From: Pontixanthobacter gangjinensis
GTDB lineage: Bacteria > Pseudomonadota > Alphaproteobacteria > Sphingomonadales > Sphingomonadaceae
Assembly: GCF_009827545.1 (NCBI RefSeq)
Contig: NZ_WTYS01000001.1
Span: 1,761,772-1,825,771 of the forward strand
Length of the DNA: 64,000 bases
Reading direction: 5' to 3'
Below, piece after piece: positions 56,949 to 64,000 of this stretch. Position 1 is the first letter of the stretch. Each line of letters starts with the position of its first letter. The notes below the pieces were generated by a model. The model did not search any database. It was not told where the DNA came from and saw nothing but the letters and a program-made list of their open reading frames with translations. The position numbers and the translations under genes are program-made.

Positions 56949-57392
56949 ATGCGGACTATCAATGCACGTCGCCGGACCAAACTGGCTCTGGGCCTTTTTA
57001 TCACATCAGCGCTTTCCACGGTCGGCGCGTCTCAACCCGTGCTGGCGCATGATGTTCAGCAGCAAGCCTATAACGTATTTTTCTCTTCCAAATATACTTA
57101 TTGCGATGCGGCGCTGATCGGCAAATTGTGGGGTATCGATACTGGAGAGGCAAAGGCACAGATCGGCGAAAAGATTCTTAACGGCATCGGCGATAACATT
57201 CCGTTCGTGCTGAATTTGAGCCGTGAAGAAGGAAATCAGTGTGAATGGTCTGATGTCCCTTACACCTACGAAGATGCCGAGCTAATTTCGCAGATTTGGG
57301 ATCTTGGCGGGGTTGGTCAGGCCAAGTCGAAAATGGCAATGCTAGCAACAGCAGGCAACCAGCATTGGATCGATGCCGCGCTTTCTCGCTGA
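56949..57392 (+). CDS. Secreted small protein, function unknown
   Basis: 147 aa with a twin-Arg-poor Sec signal (RRRTKLALGLFITSALSTVG, cleavage likely after VLA near residue 33). The mature part has two similar halves: YTYCDAALIGKLWGIDTGEAKAQIG and YTYEDAELISQIWDLGGVGQAK, i.e. a duplicated Y-T-Y-x-D-A-x-L-I-x-x-I/L-W motif. Two cysteines (C53 region and QCEW). The ATG follows a GAGGGGG ribosome site by about 8 bases. No family recognised. Confidence 0.75.
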   Translation: MRTINARRRTKLALGLFITSALSTVGASQPVLAHDVQQQAYNVFFSSKYTYCDAALIGKLWGIDTGEAKAQIGEKILNGIGDNIPFVLNLSREEGNQCEWSDVPYTYEDAELISQIWDLGGVGQAKSKMAMLATAGNQHWIDAALSR

Positions 57393-57445
57393 CTGAGAAA
57401 CCATTCGTAGATTTTTTCTACGGAAAGCTAAGTGCAAATAATTAT

Positions 57446-57478
57446 GGGCGTCCCTTGCTAGCAAAGCATTGGACGCCC
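57446..57478. terminator. Hairpin between convergent genes
   Basis: 8-bp stem GGGCGTCC / GGACGCCC with a 17-base loop that itself contains the palindrome TTGCTAGCAA. It lies between the secreted-protein gene and the MscS-type gene. The minus-strand tail is ATAATTATTTG, only moderately T-rich. Confidence 0.5.
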
Positions 57479-57498
57479 TAGTCATGTAGATGTGTTGC

Positions 57499-58440
57499 CT
57501 AGTCTTTAGCTTGTCCAGCCAATGGCACAGCTTCTTTGAAAGTGTGCGTAACATAAGGGAACGGTATCTCTATTCCGGCGTCATCAAGCGCGCGCTTGAT
57601 CGAGCGAATTACCGCATCGCGGCTTTCATGCATGTCGCGGGGCTTTGATCCGGCCCACCACCGCACTCTAAAATCGACAGAGCTTGAATTGAATTCACAA
57701 GCAAAAACGTCGATGCCCTTGTCAGTCAGAACGGCATCGACGCTTTCGACAGCTTTGCGAATTACGTCGGCAGCCTGGTCCAGATCGGTGTCGTAGGAAA
57801 CGCCTGCTAGAACTTCATGGCGACGTTCTGTTTCATCGGTCAAAATCTCGACCGGATTTTTGAACAGCATCGAGTTCGGAACAAGAGTGACTTCACCCGA
57901 AAGTTTGCGGATATACGTCTCGCGCAAAGTGATGTGTTCTACCTTACCGGTAATTCCATCGCATTCGATCACATCGCCAATGCGCATTTTTTCGCGAAGC
58001 ATTATAAGAACACCGGCAAGGAAGTTTTCAAATATATCCTGAAACGCGAAACCAATCGCAACCGCGCCGATACCGAGGCCGGCAATCATGCTAGCTGGCG
58101 TAAGGCCCGGCATAACAACAGTGAGGGCGATCATAAAACCAACGATCCAGATCGCCAGCCTGACCAAGGTATCAATTAAATTTTTCAGGCTCGGCCGCAT
58201 CTCAGTCTTGCCGATCAGCTTGTCGGCAATCTTGACCGCGAATTTTGCGACGAGCCAAGTGATAACGATAATCACCAAGGCAATTGCCATATTGGGTAAG
58301 GCGCGGACAATGCCTTCGCCCATATCAACTATTTGGTCTTGCAGCGTTGCAACAGTGTTGACGGTTTTATCGTACGTCTCGCCGGGAGGCGATGTAGTTC
58401 CGGATTGCATAGTGTTCCCCATTTTCCAACCCAACGCCAT
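57499..58440 (-). CDS. Small-conductance mechanosensitive channel (MscS family)
   Basis: 313-aa membrane channel that opens under turgor stress. Three N-terminal helices (about 52-70, 92-115, 120-145) lead to the pore helix and MscS signature AVAIGFAFQDIFENFLAGVLIMLREKMRIGD, then the beta domain (VEHITLRETYIR, VTLVPNSMLF) and a cytosolic C-terminal domain. Start at 58440; ATGs at residues 7 and 11 are possible alternatives. Confidence 0.92.
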   Translation of the reverse strand: MALGWKMGNTMQSGTTSPPGETYDKTVNTVATLQDQIVDMGEGIVRALPNMAIALVIIVITWLVAKFAVKIADKLIGKTEMRPSLKNLIDTLVRLAIWIVGFMIALTVVMPGLTPASMIAGLGIGAVAIGFAFQDIFENFLAGVLIMLREKMRIGDVIECDGITGKVEHITLRETYIRKLSGEVTLVPNSMLFKNPVEILTDETERRHEVLAGVSYDTDLDQAADVIRKAVESVDAVLTDKGIDVFACEFNSSSVDFRVRWWAGSKPRDMHESRDAVIRSIKRALDDAGIEIPFPYVTHTFKEAVPLAGQAKD

Positions 58441-58470
58441 GTAAACACGGTTGTTCCGATTTATCTGGGT

Positions 58471-59034
58471 TCAATTTGACTTATGCTCATCCCGGGCAAT
58501 GGCGTGAAGCCAATCTGCATGACGAGGTGCCTTTTTGGTTGCGCTCCATTCGTCGAGCATTGGCATCGCGACCTTTTTAAGCTCCGAATATTGCTCGTCC
58601 GTTCCTATGTCTGTGGCAAGTTCAACTCGATGGCCATTGGGATCGAAGAAATAGATCGATTTGAAAATGCCATGATGGGTTGGGCCAAGAACATCGATGC
58701 CGAGGCTTTCGACATGGGCCTTCGCTGCTAACAGCTCCGCCTCAGATCCGACGCGGAATGCCAGATGCTGGACCCATGCAGGGGTGTTTTCATCGCGCCC
58801 CATTTCAGGCTGCTGCGGTAGTTCGAAGAACGCGAGGACGTTGTTGTTCCCTGCGTCCAAGAATACATGCATGTAGGGGTCATAGGCACCGGTTGATGGG
58901 ACATGGTCCTCAGAAAATGCCGAGGTGTATTCCATGCCGAGCACTCGCTCATACCATTCAACGGTCTCTTTGGCGTCCTTGCAGCGATATGCTGCGTGAT
59001 GGACACCGCCCAATTTAATCGGGTGACTAGTCAT
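58471..59034 (-). CDS. VOC-family (glyoxalase/extradiol dioxygenase-like) protein
   Basis: 187 aa from the ATG at 59034, preceded by GGAAGGGA at about 7 bases; the open frame extends to 59100 but overlaps hppD there. Two beta-alpha-beta-beta-beta modules: LGGVHHAAYRCKDAKETVEWYERVLG and PAWVQHLAFRVGSEAEL; candidate metal ligands are the His in GVHHAAY, His in VQHLAF and Glu in HRVELATD. Lies 25 bases after the 4-hydroxyphenylpyruvate dioxygenase gene, so a role in aromatic amino-acid breakdown is plausible. Confidence 0.82.
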   Translation of the reverse strand: MTSHPIKLGGVHHAAYRCKDAKETVEWYERVLGMEYTSAFSEDHVPSTGAYDPYMHVFLDAGNNNVLAFFELPQQPEMGRDENTPAWVQHLAFRVGSEAELLAAKAHVESLGIDVLGPTHHGIFKSIYFFDPNGHRVELATDIGTDEQYSELKKVAMPMLDEWSATKKAPRHADWLHAIARDEHKSN

Positions 59035-59059
59035 GCAATCGTCCCTTCCGCGCTTGGCT

Positions 59060-60196
59060 TCAATCGACAGGCAGAGGTGCAACTTCAGCGACCTCTTCAA
59101 CCTTTTCCTCCACTTTTAACGCTCCGCGGTTGATTTGGTCCCGCTCCATGCTTTCGAATAGCGCTTTGAAATTGCCTTCGCCGAATCCATCATCGCCCTT
59201 GCGTTGGATAAATTCAAAGAACACTGGACCTACTTGAGCTTCGGCAAATATCTGCAGAAGTAGGCGTGGCTGACCGCCATCAGTGGTACCATCCATCAGG
59301 ATGCCGCGCATTTGTAGCGCATCCTCGTCTTCACCATGTCCGGGCAACCGCTCGCTTAGCATTTCGTAATAAGCTTGGGGCGGGGCGGTCATGAAGGGCA
59401 CGCCAAATTCTTTAAGGCGATCCCAACAGCCGACCAAATCGTCGCAGATCAGGGCAATGTGCTGAATGCCCTCTCCATTAAACTCCTTCAGGAATTCTTC
59501 GATCTGGCCCTTACCGCCTTCGCCTTCTTCATTGAGCGGAATCTTGATCTTGCCGTCAGGCGCAGTCAGCGCCTTGGAGGTAAGACCGGTATATTCGCCT
59601 TTGATGTCGAAGAAACGGATCTCGCGGAAGTTGAACAACGTTTCGTAATAATCGGCCCAATAGGCCATCCGGCCATTGTAAACATTGTGGGTCAAATGAT
59701 CGATAATGTTGAAGCCAGCGCCAACCGGGTGAGTGTCAACACTAGGCAAATATTCGAAATCAATGTCGTAAATCGACAAATCATTCTCACCGGTTTTGCC
59801 TTCATACCGGTCGACCAGATACAAAATCGCGCCGCCTATACCGCGGATTGCAGGAATTCGCAGTTCCATCGGTCCAGGCTCGTTCGCCACAGGCTCAGCA
59901 CCTTGAGCGATCAGGTGTTCATAAGCTTTGGCAGCATCCTTTACACGGAAGGCCATACCGCAGGCGCTGGGGCCATGTTCGCGAGCAAAGAACCAAGCGG
60001 CAGAACGCGGTTCATAATTTGCGATCAGATTGATGCCGCCTTGACGCCACAGATCGACATCCTTGCTGCGATGCTTTGCGACTAGGGTGAAGCCCATAGC
60101 GGCGAACACTGGTTCCAATCGGCCACGTTCCGGAGCACAAAACTCAACGAACTCGAATCCATCTAGGCCGGCGGGGTTTTCATACAGGTCAGGCAT
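59060..60196 (-). CDS. hppD: 4-hydroxyphenylpyruvate dioxygenase
   Basis: 378-aa Fe(II) enzyme converting 4-hydroxyphenylpyruvate to homogentisate in tyrosine catabolism. Iron ligands: His in [11 protein letters not shown], His in [11 protein letters not shown] and Glu in [21 protein letters not shown]. The C-terminal signature [18 protein letters not shown] is complete; a short Glu/Val-rich tail follows. No homogentisate dioxygenase gene is in this window. Confidence 0.95.
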   Translation of the reverse strand: MPDLYENPAGLDGFEFVEFCAPERGRLEPVFAAMGFTLVAKHRSKDVDLWRQGGINLIANYEPRSAAWFFAREHGPSACGMAFRVKDAAKAYEHLIAQGAEPVANEPGPMELRIPAIRGIGGAILYLVDRYEGKTGENDLSIYDIDFEYLPSVDTHPVGAGFNIIDHLTHNVYNGRMAYWADYYETLFNFREIRFFDIKGEYTGLTSKALTAPDGKIKIPLNEEGEGGKGQIEEFLKEFNGEGIQHIALICDDLVGCWDRLKEFGVPFMTAPPQAYYEMLSERLPGHGEDEDALQMRGILMDGTTDGGQPRLLLQIFAEAQVGPVFFEFIQRKGDDGFGEGNFKALFESMERDQINRGALKVEEKVEEVAEVAPLPVD

Positions 60197-60331
60197 CGGT
60201 CACTCCAATTTCGATATGGTTTCACTTGTAACTAATTTTTCGGGCCGATGCAAGAGCGCCACATGCAAGATAGGTGGACAGCCAACCACTGATTGGGCAA
60301 GCCATTTGCAATCCAAAAAAGCGAGCAGTGT

Positions 60332-61489
60332 ATGATCGAAAATGAAGAACTTGCAGAAATCAGACGCGCTGTTCGTTCGCTATGCGAAGAATTTCCGGGA
60401 GAATATTGGCGTGAGAAGGATCGCAAGCGGGCCTATCCCGGTGAATTTGTAGATGCGTTGACTAAAGCGGGATTTCTCGCGGCGCTTATCCCTGAGGAAT
60501 TTGGCGGGAGCGGTCTATCGCTCGACGCTGCTGCGGTAATCATGGAAGAAATCCAAGCCTCAGGCTGTAATGGCGCGGCAGCTCATGCGCAAATGTATGT
60601 GATGAATACTTTGCTTCGCTACGGCAGCAATGAGCAGAAGCAGGCCTATTTGCCCGGTATCGCCAAGGGTGAACTGCGTTTGCAAGCATTTGGCGTTTCC
60701 GAACCGACCAGCGGAACCGATACGCTCAGCTTGCGGACTTTCGCCAAAAAAGACGGCGATGATTATGTGGTGAACGGCCAGAAAATCTGGACCAGCCGCG
60801 CCGAGCATTCCGATCTCATGATGTTGCTAGCTAGGACAACTCCGAGAGAGCAGGTGGAAAAAAAGACCGAGGGTTTGTCGCTTTTCCTCGTGAATATGCG
60901 TGATGTGGTCGGCAATGGTATGACCATTAAACCAATCCGTACCATGATGAACCACTCGACGACCGAGGTTTTCTTCGATGACATGCGAATTTCAGCATCT
61001 GCGTTGATAGGCGAAGAGGGGAAGGGCTTTCGCTACATCCTATCCGGCATGAATGCAGAACGAATTCTGATAGCTGCCGAATGTATCGGCGACGCCAAAT
61101 GGTTCATCGAGAGAGCGACGGAATATGCAAATGAACGGCAGGTGTTCGGTAACCCCATTGGAAAGAATCAGGGAGTGCAATTCCCGATTGCGCGTTGCTA
61201 TGCCCAAATGCGCGCGGCAGAGCTGATGGTCCACGATGCTGCAAGTGCCTTTGATGAAGGCGGTAACGCCGGTGCAGAAGCCAATATGGCCAAAATGCTG
61301 GCGTCGGAGGCTAGCTGGTCTGCCGCAGATATGTGTGTGCAGACGCACGGCGGGTTTGGCTTTGCAGAAGAGTATGATGTCGAACGAAAATTTCGCGAGG
61401 CCCGGCTGTATACGGTGGCACCAATATCGACCAATTTGATTCTCAGCTATCTGGCGGAACACGTTCTCGGTTTGCCGCGATCCTATTGA
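60332..61489 (+). CDS. Acyl-CoA dehydrogenase
   Basis: 385 aa from the ATG at 60332 (an open frame to 60293 is less likely). FAD enzyme oxidising acyl-CoA to enoyl-CoA. Family segments: FGVSEPTSGTDTLSLRT, YVVNGQKIWTSRAEHSD, FGNPIGKNQGVQFPIA and QTHGGFGFAEEYDVERKFREAR. The usual C-terminal catalytic EGT is replaced by VAPIST; instead a Glu (E243, in GMNAERILIAAE) sits where isovaleryl-CoA dehydrogenase has its base. Substrate is therefore more likely branched or long-chain (inference). Confidence 0.88.
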   Translation: MIENEELAEIRRAVRSLCEEFPGEYWREKDRKRAYPGEFVDALTKAGFLAALIPEEFGGSGLSLDAAAVIMEEIQASGCNGAAAHAQMYVMNTLLRYGSNEQKQAYLPGIAKGELRLQAFGVSEPTSGTDTLSLRTFAKKDGDDYVVNGQKIWTSRAEHSDLMMLLARTTPREQVEKKTEGLSLFLVNMRDVVGNGMTIKPIRTMMNHSTTEVFFDDMRISASALIGEEGKGFRYILSGMNAERILIAAECIGDAKWFIERATEYANERQVFGNPIGKNQGVQFPIARCYAQMRAAELMVHDAASAFDEGGNAGAEANMAKMLASEASWSAADMCVQTHGGFGFAEEYDVERKFREARLYTVAPISTNLILSYLAEHVLGLPRSY

Positions 61490-61562
61490 AGTCTATCGCG
61501 TTATTGCAGATAATTTCAGATTATGCTTGTGTCGTTGAATCATATGTGATTCTAAGAGAATT

Positions 61563-61886
61563 ATGACCGTTCAGGGACACAAGATCGCGCTGCCGAAGGA
61601 GCAGCTGACTCAGGGATTGGCGCTTGCTGCTCTGTTGATCTTGACCGGGCTTGCAATTGCCGGGCCGAGTGGCTTGCTTGCATGGGGTGAGAATTTGCAA
61701 TTGCTCGATCAACGTCACGCTCAGATTGCTGCACTTACTGAGGAACGCGATACCCTGAAGAACCGGGTCGAGTTGATGGACCCCAATAATGCCGATCCGG
61801 ACCTTGCTGGCGAAGAAATTCGCAGGAATCTTAATTTTGTTCATCCCGACGAAGTTGTCCTCACGCTTCCCGATGCCGGCGAATAG
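61563..61886 (+). CDS. ftsB: FtsB/DivIC-type septum formation initiator
   Basis: 107-aa bitopic membrane protein: short N-terminus, one helix (LALAALLILTGLAIAG, about 20-35), then a coiled coil (NLQLLDQRHAQIAALTEERDTLKNRVELMDP) and a short C-terminal region with EEIRRNLNFVHPDEVVLTLP. FtsB joins FtsL and FtsQ in the divisome. The position upstream of pdhA is the usual alphaproteobacterial context. Confidence 0.85.
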   Translation: MTVQGHKIALPKEQLTQGLALAALLILTGLAIAGPSGLLAWGENLQLLDQRHAQIAALTEERDTLKNRVELMDPNNADPDLAGEEIRRNLNFVHPDEVVLTLPDAGE

Positions 61887-61955
61887 CTCAACCGAAATAC
61901 GCTGATTCCGTAAAGGATTTTGCCAAAGTTTTCGTATGCAGGTGCGTGCAGAGCG

Positions 61956-61985
61956 TTGCGTGACCCTGACACTTGCGCTTATAGA
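61956..61985 (+). promoter_or_regulatory. Possible sigma-70 promoter for pdhA
   Basis: TTGCGT (61956-61961) and TATAGA (61980-61985) with an 18-base spacer, about 68 bases before the pdhA start, in the 166-base gap after ftsB. The -35 match is partial. Confidence 0.35.
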
Positions 61986-62052
61986 CATTCCCACAGCGTA
62001 ACACTGCGCGACCCGCCTCCTCTGGTGAAAATTTAGTCTAGGATGTTCCACT

Positions 62053-63186
62053 TTGGCAAAACCGGCTCGGACCAGCAAAGCTTCCGCAAAGAAAGCTCCT
62101 GCGAAAGCATCAGCGGATAAGAAGCCTGCAACGAAGCAGGCTCTTAATCAATCGGACGAGGATTTTGCGCTCCACAGCCTTCAAGCCGCGCATGAAGAGG
62201 CGCCTCTTTATGATGCCAGTGATGAAGAGTTGCTGAAATTTTACGAGCAGATGCTACTCATCCGCCGGTTTGAGGAAAAGGCGGGCCAACTTTATGGCCT
62301 CGGTCTAATTGGCGGTTTTTGTCATCTCTACATTGGTCAGGAAGCTGTCGCCATCGGCCTGCAAAGCGCTCTCGATAATGACAAAGACAGCGTGATTACG
62401 GGTTATCGCGACCACGGTCACATGCTGGCTTATGGTATTGATCCCAATGTTATCATGGCTGAATTGACTGGCCGTCAGGCCGGAATTTCCAAGGGCAAGG
62501 GCGGCTCGATGCATATGTTCTCGACCGAGCATAAATTTTATGGTGGCCATGGTATCGTGGGCGCACAGGTCGCGCTCGGCGGAGGATTAGCGCTCGCACA
62601 TAAATACAACGAGGATGGTGGCATTTGCCTCGCCTATTTCGGCGATGGCGCGGCTAACCAAGGGCAGGTTTATGAGACCTTCAACATGGCGGCATTGTGG
62701 AATTTGCCGATTGTGTTTGTGGTTGAGAATAACGGATATGCGATGGGCACCGCGGTAAAACGCGGCTCCGCAGAAACCGAATTTCACCGTCGGGGCACTG
62801 CATTCCGTATTCCGGGCATGGATGTCGACGGGATGGATGTTTTGGCTGTGCGATCAGCTGCTGAAATCGCGTTCAAGCATGTCCGCGACGGCAATGGCCC
62901 AGTTCTGATGGAACTGAACACCTATCGTTATCGCGGGCATTCAATGTCCGATCCGGCTAAATACCGGACCCGTGAAGAGGTTCAGGAAAAACGGGACCAT
63001 CACGATCCGATTGAGGCAATCAAGAAAATCCTCGCAGACCGAGGCAAGACTGAAGCTGATTTGAAGGTAATCGATAAAGCAATCCGGGCGCGAGTGGCTG
63101 AATCAGCTGACTTTGCAGAAAGCTCACCCGAACCGGATCCGGCGGAACTCTACACTGATGTTTTGGTGGAGGAGTACCACTCATGA
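62053..63186 (+). CDS. pdhA: Pyruvate dehydrogenase E1 component, alpha subunit, with basic N-terminal tail
   Basis: 377-aa thiamine-diphosphate enzyme subunit decarboxylating pyruvate. ThDP/Mg motif: [33 protein letters not shown]; phosphorylation-loop-like [14 protein letters not shown]. Start is a TTG at 62053 with AGGA about 8 bases upstream. Residues 1-32 are a Lys/Ala/Pro-rich tail ([19 protein letters not shown]) absent from the enzymatic core. Stop overlaps pdhB by 4 bases. Confidence 0.95.
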   Translation: MAKPARTSKASAKKAPAKASADKKPATKQALNQSDEDFALHSLQAAHEEAPLYDASDEELLKFYEQMLLIRRFEEKAGQLYGLGLIGGFCHLYIGQEAVAIGLQSALDNDKDSVITGYRDHGHMLAYGIDPNVIMAELTGRQAGISKGKGGSMHMFSTEHKFYGGHGIVGAQVALGGGLALAHKYNEDGGICLAYFGDGAANQGQVYETFNMAALWNLPIVFVVENNGYAMGTAVKRGSAETEFHRRGTAFRIPGMDVDGMDVLAVRSAAEIAFKHVRDGNGPVLMELNTYRYRGHSMSDPAKYRTREEVQEKRDHHDPIEAIKKILADRGKTEADLKVIDKAIRARVAESADFAESSPEPDPAELYTDVLVEEYHS

Positions 63187-64000
63187 CTATTGAACTTAAG
63201 ATGCCCGCGCTTTCACCAACCATGGAAGAAGGCACACTCGCAAAATGGCTGGTCAAAGAGGGCGATGAAGTGTCCTCCGGCGATATTCTTGCCGAGATTG
63301 AGACTGACAAAGCGACAATGGAATTTGAGTCGATCGATGAAGGCACAATTGGCCAGATCCTGATCGCAGAAGGTACCGAAAATGTAGCTGTTGGCACCGT
63401 TATCGCGACGCTATCGGGCGAGGGTGATGAAACTGCTCCGGCCCCTGCCCCGAGCCCGGCGGCTGAGCCCGCACCGGCTCCTTCTCCGTCAGCATCGAAG
63501 CCTGCTAAGAGCGAACCGAAAAGCGACCCCGAAATTCCGCACGGTACAAACATGGCAACCGTCACCGTTCGCGAGGCTTTGCGCGATGCGATGGCGGAGG
63601 AAATGCGCCGCGACGAGCGTGTATTCGTGATGGGCGAGGAAGTGGCCGAATACCAGGGTGCCTACAAGGTAACTCAGGGACTACTCGATGAATTTGGACC
63701 AAAAAGGGTGATCGATACACCGATCACCGAATATGGTTTCGCGGGTATCGGCACGGGCGCTGCGATGGGCGGCTTGCGCCCGATTGTAGAGTTCATGACG
63801 TTCAATTTCGCGATGCAAGCGATTGATCATATCATCAACTCTGCGGCCAAGACCAATTATATGTCTGGCGGACAGATGCGTTGCCCGATTGTCTTTCGCG
63901 GCCCGAATGGCGCGGCCAGCCGTGTCGGCGCGCAGCACAGTCAGAACTACGGACCTTGGTATGCAAGCGTTCCAGGGCTGATAGTCATTGCGCCTTATGA
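63183..64000 (+). CDS. pdhB: Pyruvate dehydrogenase E1 component, beta subunit with N-terminal lipoyl domain (3' end cut)
   Basis: The open frame starts at the ATG overlapping the pdhA stop and runs off the right edge (273 codons visible). Residues 1-78 form a biotinyl/lipoyl domain ([21 protein letters not shown], lipoyl Lys43 in [11 protein letters not shown]), then a Pro/Ala/Ser linker (about 82-120), then the transketolase-like core ([55 protein letters not shown]). A lipoyl domain on E1-beta is known in alphaproteobacteria. Confidence 0.95.
   Translation, partial: MTIELKMPALSPTMEEGTLAKWLVKEGDEVSSGDILAEIETDKATMEFESIDEGTIGQILIAEGTENVAVGTVIATLSGEGDETAPAPAPSPAAEPAPAPSPSASKPAKSEPKSDPEIPHGTNMATVTVREALRDAMAEEMRRDERVFVMGEEVAEYQGAYKVTQGLLDEFGPKRVIDTPITEYGFAGIGTGAAMGGLRPIVEFMTFNFAMQAIDHIINSAAKTNYMSGGQMRCPIVFRGPNGAASRVGAQHSQNYGPWYASVPGLIVIAPY

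Noticed and set aside
1-64000. CRISPR arrays, insertion sequences, prophage or toxin-antitoxin loci
   Set aside because: No regularly spaced repeats, transposase-like or phage-like proteins were found among the translated frames.

Overview
The window looks like a chromosomal housekeeping segment from an alphaproteobacterium, most likely a sphingomonad (Sphingomonadales, Erythrobacteraceae-like). This rests on gene order and family types: a complete nuoA-N operon followed by birA-coaX-RNase J-DUF1467, a trpGDC-moaC-moeA-lexA block with an alphaproteobacterial LexA box (GTTC-N7-GTTC), a ROSE-type leader on an hsp20 gene, and ftsB-pdhA-pdhB. No insertion sequence, prophage, CRISPR array or rRNA operon was seen. 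There is one tRNA gene.

Layout. 1-8.5 kb: the 3' part of prfB, a lipoprotein with a methyltransferase fold, a nitronate-monooxygenase-like flavoprotein, a 2-hydroxyacid dehydrogenase, an SH3 protein, a small lipoprotein, a thiolase, and a coniferyl-aldehyde-dehydrogenase-type enzyme. 8.6-24.4 kb: the 14 nuo genes of respiratory complex I, all on +, mostly joined by 1-4 base overlaps. Four extra small reading frames are embedded in it (after nuoD, after nuoE, and two after nuoF). 24.4-27.8 kb: birA, coaX, rnj and a DUF1467 gene continue in the same direction.

27.8-34.5 kb is the least ordinary part. A minus-strand gene encodes an 876-aa protein with two membrane segments and a very long coiled coil (TipN-like architecture). 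Divergent from it run four genes: an Hpt-like protein without the phospho-histidine, a degenerate nucleotidyltransferase fused to a membrane domain, an all-helical protein, and a histidine-kinase-like protein whose H-box histidine is proline although its ATP-binding boxes look intact. I propose these five genes as a non-canonical signalling or polarity module; this is inference.

34.5-49.6 kb: gltA and gltX (minus), comEC (plus), then a long minus-strand series running ppiD, trpE, a phosphodiester-glycosidase-like lipoprotein, pip, trpG, trpD, trpC, moaC, moeA, lexA, with stop/start overlaps at several junctions. 49.8-52.9 kb: tpiA, secG and pyrG on +. 53-55.6 kb: an hsp20 gene with a probable RpoH promoter and RNA thermometer, glutaredoxin, a nitrilase-family amidase, a DUF1178 gene and tRNA-Arg(CCT). 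55.6-61.5 kb: an MFS transporter, a small secreted protein, an MscS-type channel, a VOC-family protein next to 4-hydroxyphenylpyruvate dioxygenase, and an acyl-CoA dehydrogenase. 61.5-64 kb: ftsB, pdhA and the start of pdhB, which runs off the right edge.

Genes serve mainly respiration (complex I), entry into the TCA cycle (pdhAB, gltA), amino-acid and cofactor synthesis (trp, moa/moe, coaX, birA), translation (prfB, gltX, tRNA-Arg), RNA turnover (rnj) and stress responses (lexA, hsp20). All identifications come from reading translated sequence and remembered family features; no database search was run.
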